In this document: positions 47,039 to 54,858 of the stretch, in pieces
Numbering within the stretch: the stretch's first letter is position 1
Layout of the letters: each line of letters begins with the position of its first letter
Source of the DNA: Coemansia sp. RSA 922
Taxonomy: Eukaryota > Kickxellomycota > Kickxellomycetes > Kickxellales > Kickxellaceae
DNA: 54,858 nt
NCBI GenBank assembly: GCA_027577415.1
Contig: JANBQS010000028.1
Span: 1-54,858, forward strand
Direction of reading: 5' to 3'
Translations under genes and position numbers: made by a program
Notes under the pieces: generated by a model
The model's input: only the letters and a program-made list of their open reading frames with translations
Databases searched by the model: none
What the model was told of the DNA's origin: nothing

Positions 47039-50000
47039 TCATGCAAAGTCTGAATCCCAATCTTCCCCACCAGGCTCGTCAACTGAATTACCAGGTCTAC
47101 TAGTCCTCTTGCCACCGCGTCCACGTCCTCTCCTTCCGCCGCCGCCGCGTGACGCTCTAGTTTTACCCTGACTTCGAGCACCCCTGGCAGGCCCGCCAGC
47201 AGCATGTCTCTCGGGCGGATGAGCAAAAGAAGAAGCACCCGCCTCGCTAGGGCAATCTCGAGCCCAGTGACCAGCCTGCCCACACTTGAAACAAGTAGAC
47301 GTAGTAGATGCCGGCATAGACGGCTGACCGCCCTGTGGCCTAGACATATACTCCTGGACATCGTCCTTCCAGCAGACAAACCCGCATGCCATGAACGTAC
47401 GAGTACATACATAATACTCTCTGCCCTCGTTACCTGCCGACTTGGTCGCCTTTCGGAGAGCAGCAAATAACCCGCATTTACACTTGGGCTTAACTTCAGG
47501 CTCCTCATATCTACGACCATTTGCCATAGACGAGGAGGAAGCTGGTGGCTGGTACGATTGCTGCTGTCTAGTAGACGATCCCCCTGCTGTGTTAAGCTGA
47601 TCTTCCCATTCGAAATATCCACAGCCGCCGGACGCACCCTTGGAACACTTGAAGAATGGACGCCCCTTGTTTGCTCCTTCTTTGGCAGTGACAAGACGAG
47701 AAGCTGGTAACTGACAGCTGCACATGGGAACACTTGAGGTTGCTCCGCCGCCACTGTTGTTGGCACTTCGTGGCCATGGCTGCTGCTGTTGCTGCTGCTG
47801 CGGTGGCTGACGGTTGTTAGATGACGACGATTGGTCCCAATACGTGTCTGGTATATTCCGAGAGTTCCAGCTACCAGAGTCGCTGTTAACCGGCACCACG
47901 ATCGATGCTGGCGGATAGTTAGGTTGCTGCTGCTGCTGCTGCTGAGCTGGCCGCTGCGGGTTAACGGGAGGAGGAGGTCGCAGATCAAACATCTCGTTAA
48001 TAAACTCATCGCAACCGCGAATACACGCCTTATACGGACAGGCAGTTCCAGGTGGCGCTGACCCAGGTTTAAAACGTACGTCGACTAACTTTGCAGGTCC
48101 ACGAGCATGCGACTGACAATTCGGGCAAGTATCGGCACTAACAACAACGCTCGATACAATATCAGGGATCCATATAGCGTACCTGCACTGTGGATACATA
48201 TTGCACCCAATCATCCAACCGCCACTAGCCTTATTTCTGAGCGCCAACGAGCCATCGCTACAACTCAAACATTTACAAACTTCCGTTCCGCCAGGTCCAT
48301 CGCCACCAGCCGGAGTCCATATAGCCGAACCAGTATCCGGCGCTTGTTGCAAACATCGACTGAGCGAATCCTCGAGCTTGGCTACTTCCTCTACGGACTT
48401 TAGGTAAACCGCCTTGTACAAATTTACACTCTCCCGTACTACGTCGTCCTTGGTCTTGGCACCATCGCAAATACGTTTGAGCTCACGTTCCATCTCACAG
48501 CGCAAATGTGGTTTGGACAACGATAGCTCCAGTCCCATCGCATCATAACCCTCGATCAATCCAATGCCTAATGTCGACGGTGCGAGGAACTTGTCGGGAG
48601 ATCGATAAATGTACTCGCGCTCAATAATCTTTTTAATATGTTCCGCGTGAGTAGCATCAGTACCTATTCCGTTCTTGTCCATAATATCTATAAGATCTGA
48701 GTCAGTCAATGGTTTGGGAGCCGTCGTCGTTCCAGTACGCATCTCCAACACACTGGGTTCGAATGTATCGCCCTGGCGATACACCGGTACAGACGACTCT
48801 GACCAGCGGTCGTAGGGGTAAATATCCAAATAATTTCGCTTTAGAATCATCAGTCCGCTCGCCGAAAACTGCTCATCGGTTACTAGTACTTCGATCTCTG
48901 TGGCCTGACCCTTGGCGTTGTCCGAACAGCAAGCGAGAAAGCGTCGAGTGACAAAATCGTAGACACGCAAAGGGTCGCCAGTAAGATTGTTGGCTGGCGC
49001 TACTGGATGAATAGGTGGATGCGCCTTATCATTGTTGTTGCCCTTGCGCGGCCACTTGAACCCCTCCTCGTTCACCAGGCTGCTGGCGTAGGCTGAAAAC
49101 GGCGCATACTGGGTAAGCTTAGTGACGATACCCTTGAGATCCATATTCGTGTCGAACTGATCGGTCTCGGTACGCGGATAGCTGATAAACCCCTGGTTGT
49201 ACAGGCCCTCGGCGATAGACATAATGAGGTCAGGCGCCATGCGTAAGTAACGCGAACAGCATTTTTGCAAATCAACTGTAGTCAGTGGCAAGGGGCGCCA
49301 CTTTTCCTTGGGCCGCGATCTCATCGACGTTACGCGCGCTACTGGAGCAGCCATGCACTTTGCATAAAGCGCAAAACACGCCTCCTGGTCAAAAAGCTTA
49401 CTGCGCTTCCAAGTAAACACCGCGCGACCATCGTCCTTGGTGTGCTCAAGGTAAATGTACCAAAAACTCTCTGGCACAAAGCTCTCGACTCGCAAAAACT
49501 GGTCGACTACAAAGCCCAGGGTCGGAAACTGACATGGTCCATAGCTGATCAATTTGTCGTGCAGGCTATTAAACCGTGAAGAAAGGCGCAGAGTTTGGAA
49601 TCGGGTCAGTGCTGATCCAATACGCAGATCAAGCTCAGTACGAGCCTCGACGGCAGCGACTTGGCGCATATCTAGGTCGCGAGGATTCTGCATAGCGTTA
49701 TGGATCTCCTGTGGTAGTACTGACGAAAAGTGCGCACGCTTAACAATGATACGCGGGTTGACCGATCTACTCACAGTGGCTATCTCGCCACCAATGCCTT
49801 CGCCCTCGCGATCGCAATCGGTCCAAATATACAAGTGAGTGGCGGAGCGTGACTCACGCTCAATGTTCTTGGCCACATCCTTTACATTCTCGCCGACGGA
49901 TCGTATCACTGGCGAGGTAAACAGAGACACTGGGTTGCAAGAGTTCCAACTTCGACAAGTGGCTGGAAAATCTAGGTCCGTCAAATGGCCAAGTACCGAC

Positions 50001-50161
50001 GTCATGGTTACTGAGATAAAGTTGCCAGATAAACGATACTGAAAGTCAAGGTTCCTGTTGTATCGGCTTAGTCCGTCGCGTGAGTTGAAACTGCCTTGAC
50101 TTAGAATTTGTGCCACTGCTTTTGCCTGGGACGGCTTCTCGGCCACGCACAGTATCCGCAT
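47039..50161 (-). CDS. TOP3A: DNA topoisomerase III alpha with GRF and CCHC zinc fingers, 1040 aa
   Basis: An N-terminal Toprim domain is visible (VAEKPSQAKAVA; acidic triad TDCDREGEG). The type IA core follows with catalytic Tyr328 in FISYPRTETD. After the core come C4 topoisomerase zinc fingers (CKCLSC...GCNMYPQC; CPNC...CPY), two GRF-type fingers (CSCQL...FFKCSKG; CKCGLF...YYVCTR) and a CCHC knuckle (CFKCGQAGHWARDC), ending in a GR-rich basic tail. This metazoan-like tail is absent from yeast Top3. It decatenates recombination intermediates with the Sgs1/BLM and RMI proteins. Two polyglutamine tracts (CAG-type repeats near 47790 and 47930) interrupt the linker. It is divergent from HAUS1 (252 bp). 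Confidence 0.96.
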   Translation of the reverse strand: MRILCVAEKPSQAKAVAQILSQGSFNSRDGLSRYNRNLDFQYRLSGNFISVTMTSVLGHLTDLDFPATCRSWNSCNPVSLFTSPVIRSVGENVKDVAKNIERESRSATHLYIWTDCDREGEGIGGEIATVSRSVNPRIIVKRAHFSSVLPQEIHNAMQNPRDLDMRQVAAVEARTELDLRIGSALTRFQTLRLSSRFNSLHDKLISYGPCQFPTLGFVVDQFLRVESFVPESFWYIYLEHTKDDGRAVFTWKRSKLFDQEACFALYAKCMAAPVARVTSMRSRPKEKWRPLPLTTVDLQKCCSRYLRMAPDLIMSIAEGLYNQGFISYPRTETDQFDTNMDLKGIVTKLTQYAPFSAYASSLVNEEGFKWPRKGNNNDKAHPPIHPVAPANNLTGDPLRVYDFVTRRFLACCSDNAKGQATEIEVLVTDEQFSASGLMILKRNYLDIYPYDRWSESSVPVYRQGDTFEPSVLEMRTGTTTAPKPLTDSDLIDIMDKNGIGTDATHAEHIKKIIEREYIYRSPDKFLAPSTLGIGLIEGYDAMGLELSLSKPHLRCEMERELKRICDGAKTKDDVVRESVNLYKAVYLKSVEEVAKLEDSLSRCLQQAPDTGSAIWTPAGGDGPGGTEVCKCLSCSDGSLALRNKASGGWMIGCNMYPQCRYAIWIPDIVSSVVVSADTCPNCQSHARGPAKLVDVRFKPGSAPPGTACPYKACIRGCDEFINEMFDLRPPPPVNPQRPAQQQQQQQPNYPPASIVVPVNSDSGSWNSRNIPDTYWDQSSSSNNRQPPQQQQQQQPWPRSANNSGGGATSSVPMCSCQLPASRLVTAKEGANKGRPFFKCSKGASGGCGYFEWEDQLNTAGGSSTRQQQSYQPPASSSSMANGRRYEEPEVKPKCKCGLFAALRKATKSAGNEGREYYVCTRTFMACGFVCWKDDVQEYMSRPQGGQPSMPASTTSTCFKCGQAGHWARDCPSEAGASSFAHPPERHAAGGPARGARSQGKTRASRGGGGRRGRGRGGKRTSRPGNSVDEPGGEDWDSDFA

Positions 50162-50413
50162 TTCATACGCGTCCGAAAACGACTAGAACAGAATCTATAA
50201 AAACTTGGAATTGGAGTATACAAACAAAAAATAATAATAATAATCAAGAAAAAGCAAATAAAAGAAAGCGATGGTTACTGCGCACAAGATCAAGGCTGTG
50301 GGGTGTGGAATCACAGAGTTGACACGCGTTTCCGCCAAGCTTTCGTGTTTATCGAAATTGTTTCCTATTGTTTTTTTTTTTTTTTTGACATTGCTAAATT
50401 CATCCGTTTGCTA

Positions 50414-51256
50414 ATGCTAGTTGACTGGCAACGCTTGGACGAGTGGCTCAAGCAGTTATATTCGCCGTCGCAGCCACCGCTAGTGAGCAAAGACGCCAAA
50501 ACACAACAGCAACTCAGCCAGCTGTATATCCTCGACCGCCCAGTCCGCGAAGCACAGAAAATCGTTGAGCGAGTGCAAAGCGAGGCGACCAGCGAGTACG
50601 CGGCCTTAGCCAGCCACACACAAGCCATATTACAGACCGCCGGCATAGCGTTGGGCGACCTGCCTGTAACGACCACAAAGGCACTAGCAGACATGTCCGC
50701 CCTCGCCAGCGACTTTGGCCTGGCTGACATGAGCATCGAGTCGTTTGAGCGAGCCGTAGCAGAGGCCACGATGGCAGGATTCAAAAGAGAGCGGCGACTC
50801 GAGGCAATCAGAACACAGACAGCCAATGTTGGTCGGCAAACTCGTGCGTCGCAAGAGCGACAAGTGCGATTACGCCAGCTGCTTGAGGAGCGCAAGGCGG
50901 CGGCTCCAATTGAAGAGCAAAAGACTCGTGAGTGGTTGCGGAACGCCGATATCATTGCGCAAAAGTCAAGCGAGTATAAGCAGCGCTTGGCTGAAACCGA
51001 AGCAGAGACTAATAAGCTCCAGGTCAGCCAGCGTGGGCTGGAGTACGCGCAGATCAGTCAGCTCAACGCGACGGTATGCGCCCTGAGCACTCTGGTGCAA
51101 GAAAAGCAGCGAATGAATGACGGATACGCCGCCCTGCCTCCTGATATTTCGTTGGCTCATCTCAAACTCGAAGAAGCCAAGCAAGCGCTGGAACAACTGC
51201 GCATCGAGTGCGAAAACGCCGCAGCCGCAGCCTTTAGCACTGTCTCTGGCAAGTAG
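50414..51256 (+). CDS. HAUS1: HAUS augmin-like complex subunit 1, 280 aa
   Basis: The start is taken at ATG 50414 (MLVDWQRLDEWLKQLY); the longer frame begins non-specifically in promoter sequence. The chain is almost wholly coiled coil. Family blocks include the N-terminal W-L-x2-LY, DLPVTTTKALADMSALAS, and the C-terminal YAALPPDISLAHLKLEEAKQ, which is the hallmark of HAUS1. Augmin recruits gamma-tubulin to pre-existing microtubules to branch the spindle. HAUS1 is one of eight subunits; others would be elsewhere in the genome. S. cerevisiae and S. pombe lack the complex. Confidence 0.85.
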   Translation: MLVDWQRLDEWLKQLYSPSQPPLVSKDAKTQQQLSQLYILDRPVREAQKIVERVQSEATSEYAALASHTQAILQTAGIALGDLPVTTTKALADMSALASDFGLADMSIESFERAVAEATMAGFKRERRLEAIRTQTANVGRQTRASQERQVRLRQLLEERKAAAPIEEQKTREWLRNADIIAQKSSEYKQRLAETEAETNKLQVSQRGLEYAQISQLNATVCALSTLVQEKQRMNDGYAALPPDISLAHLKLEEAKQALEQLRIECENAAAAAFSTVSGK

Positions 51257-51359
51257 TAGGTGCTTTTTTTTTATCCCCCACTTTCTTTTTTTTCGAAAAA
51301 TTTATATTTGTATCTTTTTTTCTTCTTCTGAATTAGGTCGATACCTGTTGGCGGCACGA

Positions 51360-52118
51360 ATGACAGACGCTGTATCTTCCAGCAGCTCGCCTAGGCCAAA
51401 GCGTCGCCGCCTGTTGTCTCGCCGCGAGTTGCGTCACCACGGTACTCAAATAGTGCGTGTCGGTTCAGTCAACCTCCTACAATCAACCAGGGGTCCCTAC
51501 AGGTTTGCTTCCACTGGTACCGATACTTCCTCTAAGTGCCAACTCTCGCCAGAGGATCCACCAAAGGAGGACATCGATGCACTCAGCGATCAAAGCTCTG
51601 TCATCGTCTACGACGATGTTATCGCCTCTGTTGAGGCTCCTACCACGCCTAAAAATGAGCCAGCCGCCAAGACCACGCCTAAGCGTCCTCCACGCGACCA
51701 ACCCATGCATAAGCTTACGTTCATGTCGGAAAAGGCTCGTAGGCTGCGAGTCTCGCCTGAAAGCAAACGCCGGCGCTCGTGTCATCTGGCTCCGCCGCCT
51801 CGATTACCACTACGACTCGGCACTTTCTTGACTCCCACGTCCCCTACAAAGTGTCTGCCGCCAGACCTCAGAACTTGTCTTGGTGGAGATGTATCGTCCT
51901 TTTCGGAGGCACTTGCGCCTGTCTATCGTAAACCGTCACCTGCTCTGAAGCTTTCTGACATGGCAACGAAGCCAGTGAAGCGGTTGTCGCTGCCACCTGT
52001 GGCTGCGCGAGAAATAAACAGACCACATTTGACTCCGCTGCAAGCTCTTCGAGAGAAGAGGCTAAAACCATCAAAGGAGAAGCCAGCTCCGCGCTTTGTC
52101 ATTAAACGGCCTGGATAG
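51360..52118 (+). CDS. Basic, disordered, probably nuclear protein, 252 aa
   Basis: The ATG at 51360 is the first after a T/C-rich leader. The frame is open upstream but overlaps HAUS1 in another frame. The protein is rich in Pro, Ser, Arg and Lys, with an N-terminal bipartite NLS-like run (PRPKRRRLLSRRE), a further SPESKRRRS site and many TP/SP phosphosites, and it ends FVIKRP. No folded domain is obvious. It could be a cell-cycle-regulated or chromatin-associated factor, but no family is recognised. Confidence 0.7.
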   Translation: MTDAVSSSSSPRPKRRRLLSRRELRHHGTQIVRVGSVNLLQSTRGPYRFASTGTDTSSKCQLSPEDPPKEDIDALSDQSSVIVYDDVIASVEAPTTPKNEPAAKTTPKRPPRDQPMHKLTFMSEKARRLRVSPESKRRRSCHLAPPPRLPLRLGTFLTPTSPTKCLPPDLRTCLGGDVSSFSEALAPVYRKPSPALKLSDMATKPVKRLSLPPVAAREINRPHLTPLQALREKRLKPSKEKPAPRFVIKRPG

Positions 52119-52860
52119 AATGTCGCTGGACTTGCAAAAAAGGGCTCTATTAAGCATAACATGTAACTATTTGTAATTACCAAGTAACCAAGGAGTATAC
52201 TGACGATATCAGTTAATGATCATTTAACAGCACCGTCTATGCAATTAGGCGTTATTGAGACGTAGAGATACTGGATAGGGGCTAGATTTGCTGGAACAAA
52301 GTCGGTACCTCCCTATGGTTCTCGTTCAGTTACGGATAGTATTATATTACTCTCTATGCAGTGAGTATCTGTGACCATCAACATCAAATACTTGCTGGCA
52401 CTTTAGCCTGCCACTACTTTTAGATTACATTAGACAGTGTTTTACTGATGCATGCGAGTACGGTTATTTCCCATTAAGGGAAGAGCTTGGATGCACAAAG
52501 GTTCAATATGCCAACTACTCATTAGTTGAAGCGTATCACGAGCTATGATAAAAGCTTGAGAAGAGGGCGACTTTTGACAAGACGAGCCCAGTGATCCGAA
52601 ACCAGTAGAATGGCAGCTGAGTGGCATAAATGAGTATTTTATTGTAAAGAGTTCTCAGGCATAAACTAATAGGCATATTTCTGCGGTCGCTGTAAAAGAA
52701 GGGAATGGCATTTCAATGTCGCCGACAATGGAAAAAGGGGAGGAAGGGCAGTAGGCATTTCGATTGTGCGCTGAAAAAAGAAGGGATAGTGGCAACGCTA
52801 GTTGGCGAAGCTCGGTGCAATAAACAAGTCGATCTCCTTCACGATTCATGCCAAATAAAA
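52119..52860. other. Intergenic stretch before the 5S gene
   Basis: Only short ORFs (about 60 codons) without motifs are present. Nothing supported. Confidence 0.45.
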
Positions 52861-52873
52861 GAGAAGCAAAAAA
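52861..52873 (-). terminator. RNA polymerase III terminator of the 5S gene
   Basis: A run of six T on the minus strand immediately follows the 3' end of the 5S sequence, the normal pol III stop signal. Confidence 0.75.
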
Positions 52874-52990
52874 GCTGGGACACTCGGTATTCCCATATGG
52901 TCACCCACTATAGTACTAACCGAGCTGTAACCTACTTGTCTTCGGAGATCGGGACGGGATCCGGAATATACAGGTTCATATGGCCCCAGC
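52874..52990 (-). rRNA. 5S ribosomal RNA gene, 117 nt
   Basis: Read on the minus strand, the sequence starts GCTGGGGCC and ends GTGTCCCAGC, so the terminal helix (GCTGGG with CCCAGC) is intact. Conserved 5S segments are present in order: GATCCCGTCCCGATCTCCGA in the loop B/helix III region, AAGTAGG, GGTTAGTAC, GTGGGTGACC and GGGAATACC. The internal control region used by TFIIIA/TFIIIC overlaps these. It stands alone, not beside rDNA, as is common for dispersed fungal 5S genes. The length is slightly short but normal for the class. Confidence 0.93.
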
Positions 52991-53010
52991 TGAAATTAGA
53001 GCGTTATTAA

Positions 53011-54300
53011 TGCATAGTAATAGTGATTGTTTGTCTTGTTTTTGGACAATATTGTGCGTGGGGTACGGCCAAAAAAAAAAACCTGCGTGGGGTATGTGGA
53101 GCACTTCTGGGGATATCGATTGGTTCTAGCAGTAGCTATTGATATTTCCTACCGTTGCAATGCTTTTGCTTTTTGCCAGAAAGGCAGTGCCTTCATTAAA
53201 CAGCGCCACCACACTGTTCTTAGCTATTCGACTTGCACTTTTAGTCGGATAATTATGTTTAGCAAGACAATAATTATGAACAAAGCACAGCACCGTTTTG
53301 GGTAAATAGCCGGCACGCAACAAGAGTTGAATTTGTACATAATGTAACACCCATCGATGCCCGTAGCACAATAATACAGCCTCGTTATTATAGCGTGTTA
53401 TGTATACTCATACTGCTGTATGTTTGTTTACTACATCAGCTGTTGGCTTGTCACCAAGTGCGATTTGCATGGCTAGAGATCCCAGTCACACCATATATAC
53501 AAGTAGCACGCGTAATGAGATTATTTGTCAATAGACGCCGCCAATAACATGATTTACCGCTGAATAGTTTATCAAAGGGCTTTCATTGCCTTGGAGAATC
53601 AAGACCTGGCATTATGCTCAGGCTACTGACAGTTTGAATAATCCAATGCATCTACGCTGTAGATGTAGAGTATCTAGCTTATTTGGCGTCAGCCTAGTCA
53701 CCGTTCTAATGTCTCGTATTAAATAAATAATAAAGATATAAGAAGTGATTAAATGAAACCTAAACCGGTGTGCCGTGCGCGGTTCCTTAATAACCAAAGT
53801 CATGGCGCAGTAGCGCTAGTCGTCAACATTAAAGCTCGCCCCGTTGGGCGATAGATCGGTCACGTGACCGAAATGTGGGATCGCTTGCCTATGCGATGTG
53901 TCGACCCTACACATACGCTACTAAAGCATGGATTGATGTTTTTATAACATTGTCATTTGATAAATTGCAAAGAACGCGTAGCAAATAGCCAGTTGGTGTT
54001 GGACACAAATATATCAGCATGCATACTTTGAGGAAAGTCGCTGACACAGTGTGTCCCTTGTATCTTAACAACAGCCAATGTCACTCATTTCCACAGGCTA
54101 TTTTGACTGAGCGGATGATTGCGCCTATGTAAAGGACACAGTTTGATGGGGTATGTTTCAGTCGATTGGAATTCAATGGGCTGGCACAAGAAAATGCAAC
54201 CCAAGTTGTTTGGTTTCTAGACCCACGCTTGGGTTTTTTGTTGCAGCAATAGATACTTTCAAGAAAAGGCACCTCTCTTCATGCATGTGGGCTAAAGCGG
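53011..54300. other. Gene-poor right flank
   Basis: No supported gene. An 11-base direct repeat (TGCGTGGGGTA) occurs at about 53054 and 53082 around an A run. Near 53802-53815 the sequence GCGCAGTAGCGC forms a small hairpin resembling a tRNA A-box, but no tRNA can be folded around it. Otherwise featureless AT-rich DNA. Confidence 0.45.
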
Positions 54301-54329
54301 GAGGAAACAATCAGTGTGTTCCCCCAAGC

Positions 54330-54858
54330 GGTTGTTATGCATGCATATCATGATCCACAGTCTGGCAATGGAGGATTGCCATTCCAACAATCAATTATCT
54401 GGCATGAGCCCACGAAAAAGATTTTTAGTCCCTCTTTATTGGGGGAGATTGCCATTTTGCTCTCAGACGCTGAGGTGCTGTGCTACATTCATCTACTGCT
54501 CTCATTTTTCTGTTGAGGAGCGTCCCCATGGATTTAGATAGCGAGAAGAAGCGGAAGTGGCTTTTCCCCGTGGAAAGTGGCAACCTTCTCATTACCTGTG
54601 GCCTCAGCTACAGAAAAGGCCATAATCTCATTCATAGAGAGTGCTGTAGTGGCTCCTGAATGTCTGTGCGCAGGATTAGTATCGGAATAGTTCATAGATT
54701 ATTCAAAAGATAAAAATATCAAGGGAGCGTGTGGCTTAGGCGAAGCCACAGTCCGCATGGTCACCTGATTAGATACTAATCAACTGTTGATATCCGGAGG
54801 ATATTCATGAAAAGGAAGCAGAACACAAACGCAGACAACAGTGCGGCAGGCAACTGCT
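54330..54858. repeat. Right-end copy of the dispersed repeat, inverted relative to the left end
   Basis: The last 76 bases are the reverse complement of the first 66 or so bases plus ten further bases. The palindromes TGATTAG-ATA-CTAATCA (near 54767-54783) and ATATCC-GGA-GGATAT (near 54790-54804) lie side by side. Inward similarity to the left end continues at lower identity for about 450 bases (shared 'ggagcgtgtggctta' and 'ggcttttccccgtggaaagtgg' regions). Confidence 0.75.

Noticed and set aside
46891..48009. 372-codon minus-strand ORF overlapping the 3' part of TOP3A in another frame
   Set aside because: The TOP3A frame carries all the zinc-finger motifs; the overlapping frame is low-complexity Ser/Arg/Leu.
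53790..53870. tRNA-like A-box (TGGCGCAGTAGC) on the plus strand
   Set aside because: The bases form a tight GCGC-AGTA-GCGC hairpin, no B-box or anticodon arm follows, and the acceptor stem cannot be paired.
1..54858. CRISPR arrays, bacterial operons or prophage
   Set aside because: Spliced introns, TATA promoters and eukaryotic gene content throughout; no spaced direct-repeat arrays seen.

Overview
The window is nuclear DNA from a fungus, probably an early-diverging zoopagomycete of the Kickxellales (Coemansia-like). This placement is an inference from gene content. It rests on few, short spliceosomal introns (76-101 bp, one of 318 bp) with GTAAGT-like donors and CTAAC/CTAAT branch sites. 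It also rests on a lineage-type F-box/LRR-like protein and on 'animal-like' genes that ascomycete yeasts lost: UBE2S, B12-dependent methylmalonyl-CoA mutase, hydroxyacid-oxoacid transhydrogenase, GRF-type TOP3A, augmin HAUS1 and FBXO3-type F-box/ApaG. No telomere repeat, CRISPR array or tRNA gene was found.

Layout. 1-4900: gene-poor, with a diverged repeat at the extreme left end, an LTR-like stretch and a TATA-led, pyrimidine-rich transcription-unit candidate on the minus strand. 4934-5457: a small TATA-driven orphan gene. 5836-18745: nuclear and regulatory genes, namely an unknown coiled-coil protein, an AT-hook protein, a two-exon YAP1/PAP1-type bZIP regulator, MED12 and a CD2BP2/LIN1-like U5 snRNP factor. 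19484-27295: a secreted S1 protease, a nucleoside hydrolase, a relic of the F-box/LRR-like family and a full-length ABCC transporter. 27357-36256: FBXO3-like, UBE2S, then a run of mitochondrial genes (complex I NDUFA6, methylmalonyl-CoA mutase, mitochondrial acyl carrier protein, ADHFE1-type transhydrogenase) and a vacuolar amino acid transporter. 36504-39033: three tandem paralogues of an unrecognised small protein, each with its own duplicated TATA promoter. 39223-43577: F-box/LRR-like protein, an HD-domain protein that has lost metal ligands, and a secreted GPI-type protein. 43969-52118: mitochondrial ketoacyl reductase, eS19, TFIIE-beta, TOP3A, HAUS1 and an unknown basic protein. 52119-54858: a 5S rRNA gene, then gene-poor DNA ending in an inverted copy of the left-end repeat.

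How the genes relate. NDUFA6 (an LYR protein), mitochondrial ACP and the ketoacyl reductase belong to one mitochondrial fatty-acid/complex I axis. The mutase and the transhydrogenase feed succinyl-CoA and 2-oxoacid pools. Housekeeping genes are often divergent pairs with short shared promoters (bZIP/MED12, FBXO3/UBE2S, mutase/ACP, TOP3A/HAUS1). The lineage-specific small or secreted genes mostly stand alone behind clear TATA boxes. The best candidate for something undescribed is the tandem family at 36.5-39.0 kb, perhaps together with the unrelated orphan at 4.9 kb. The HD-domain pseudoenzyme at 41.4 kb is the next best.
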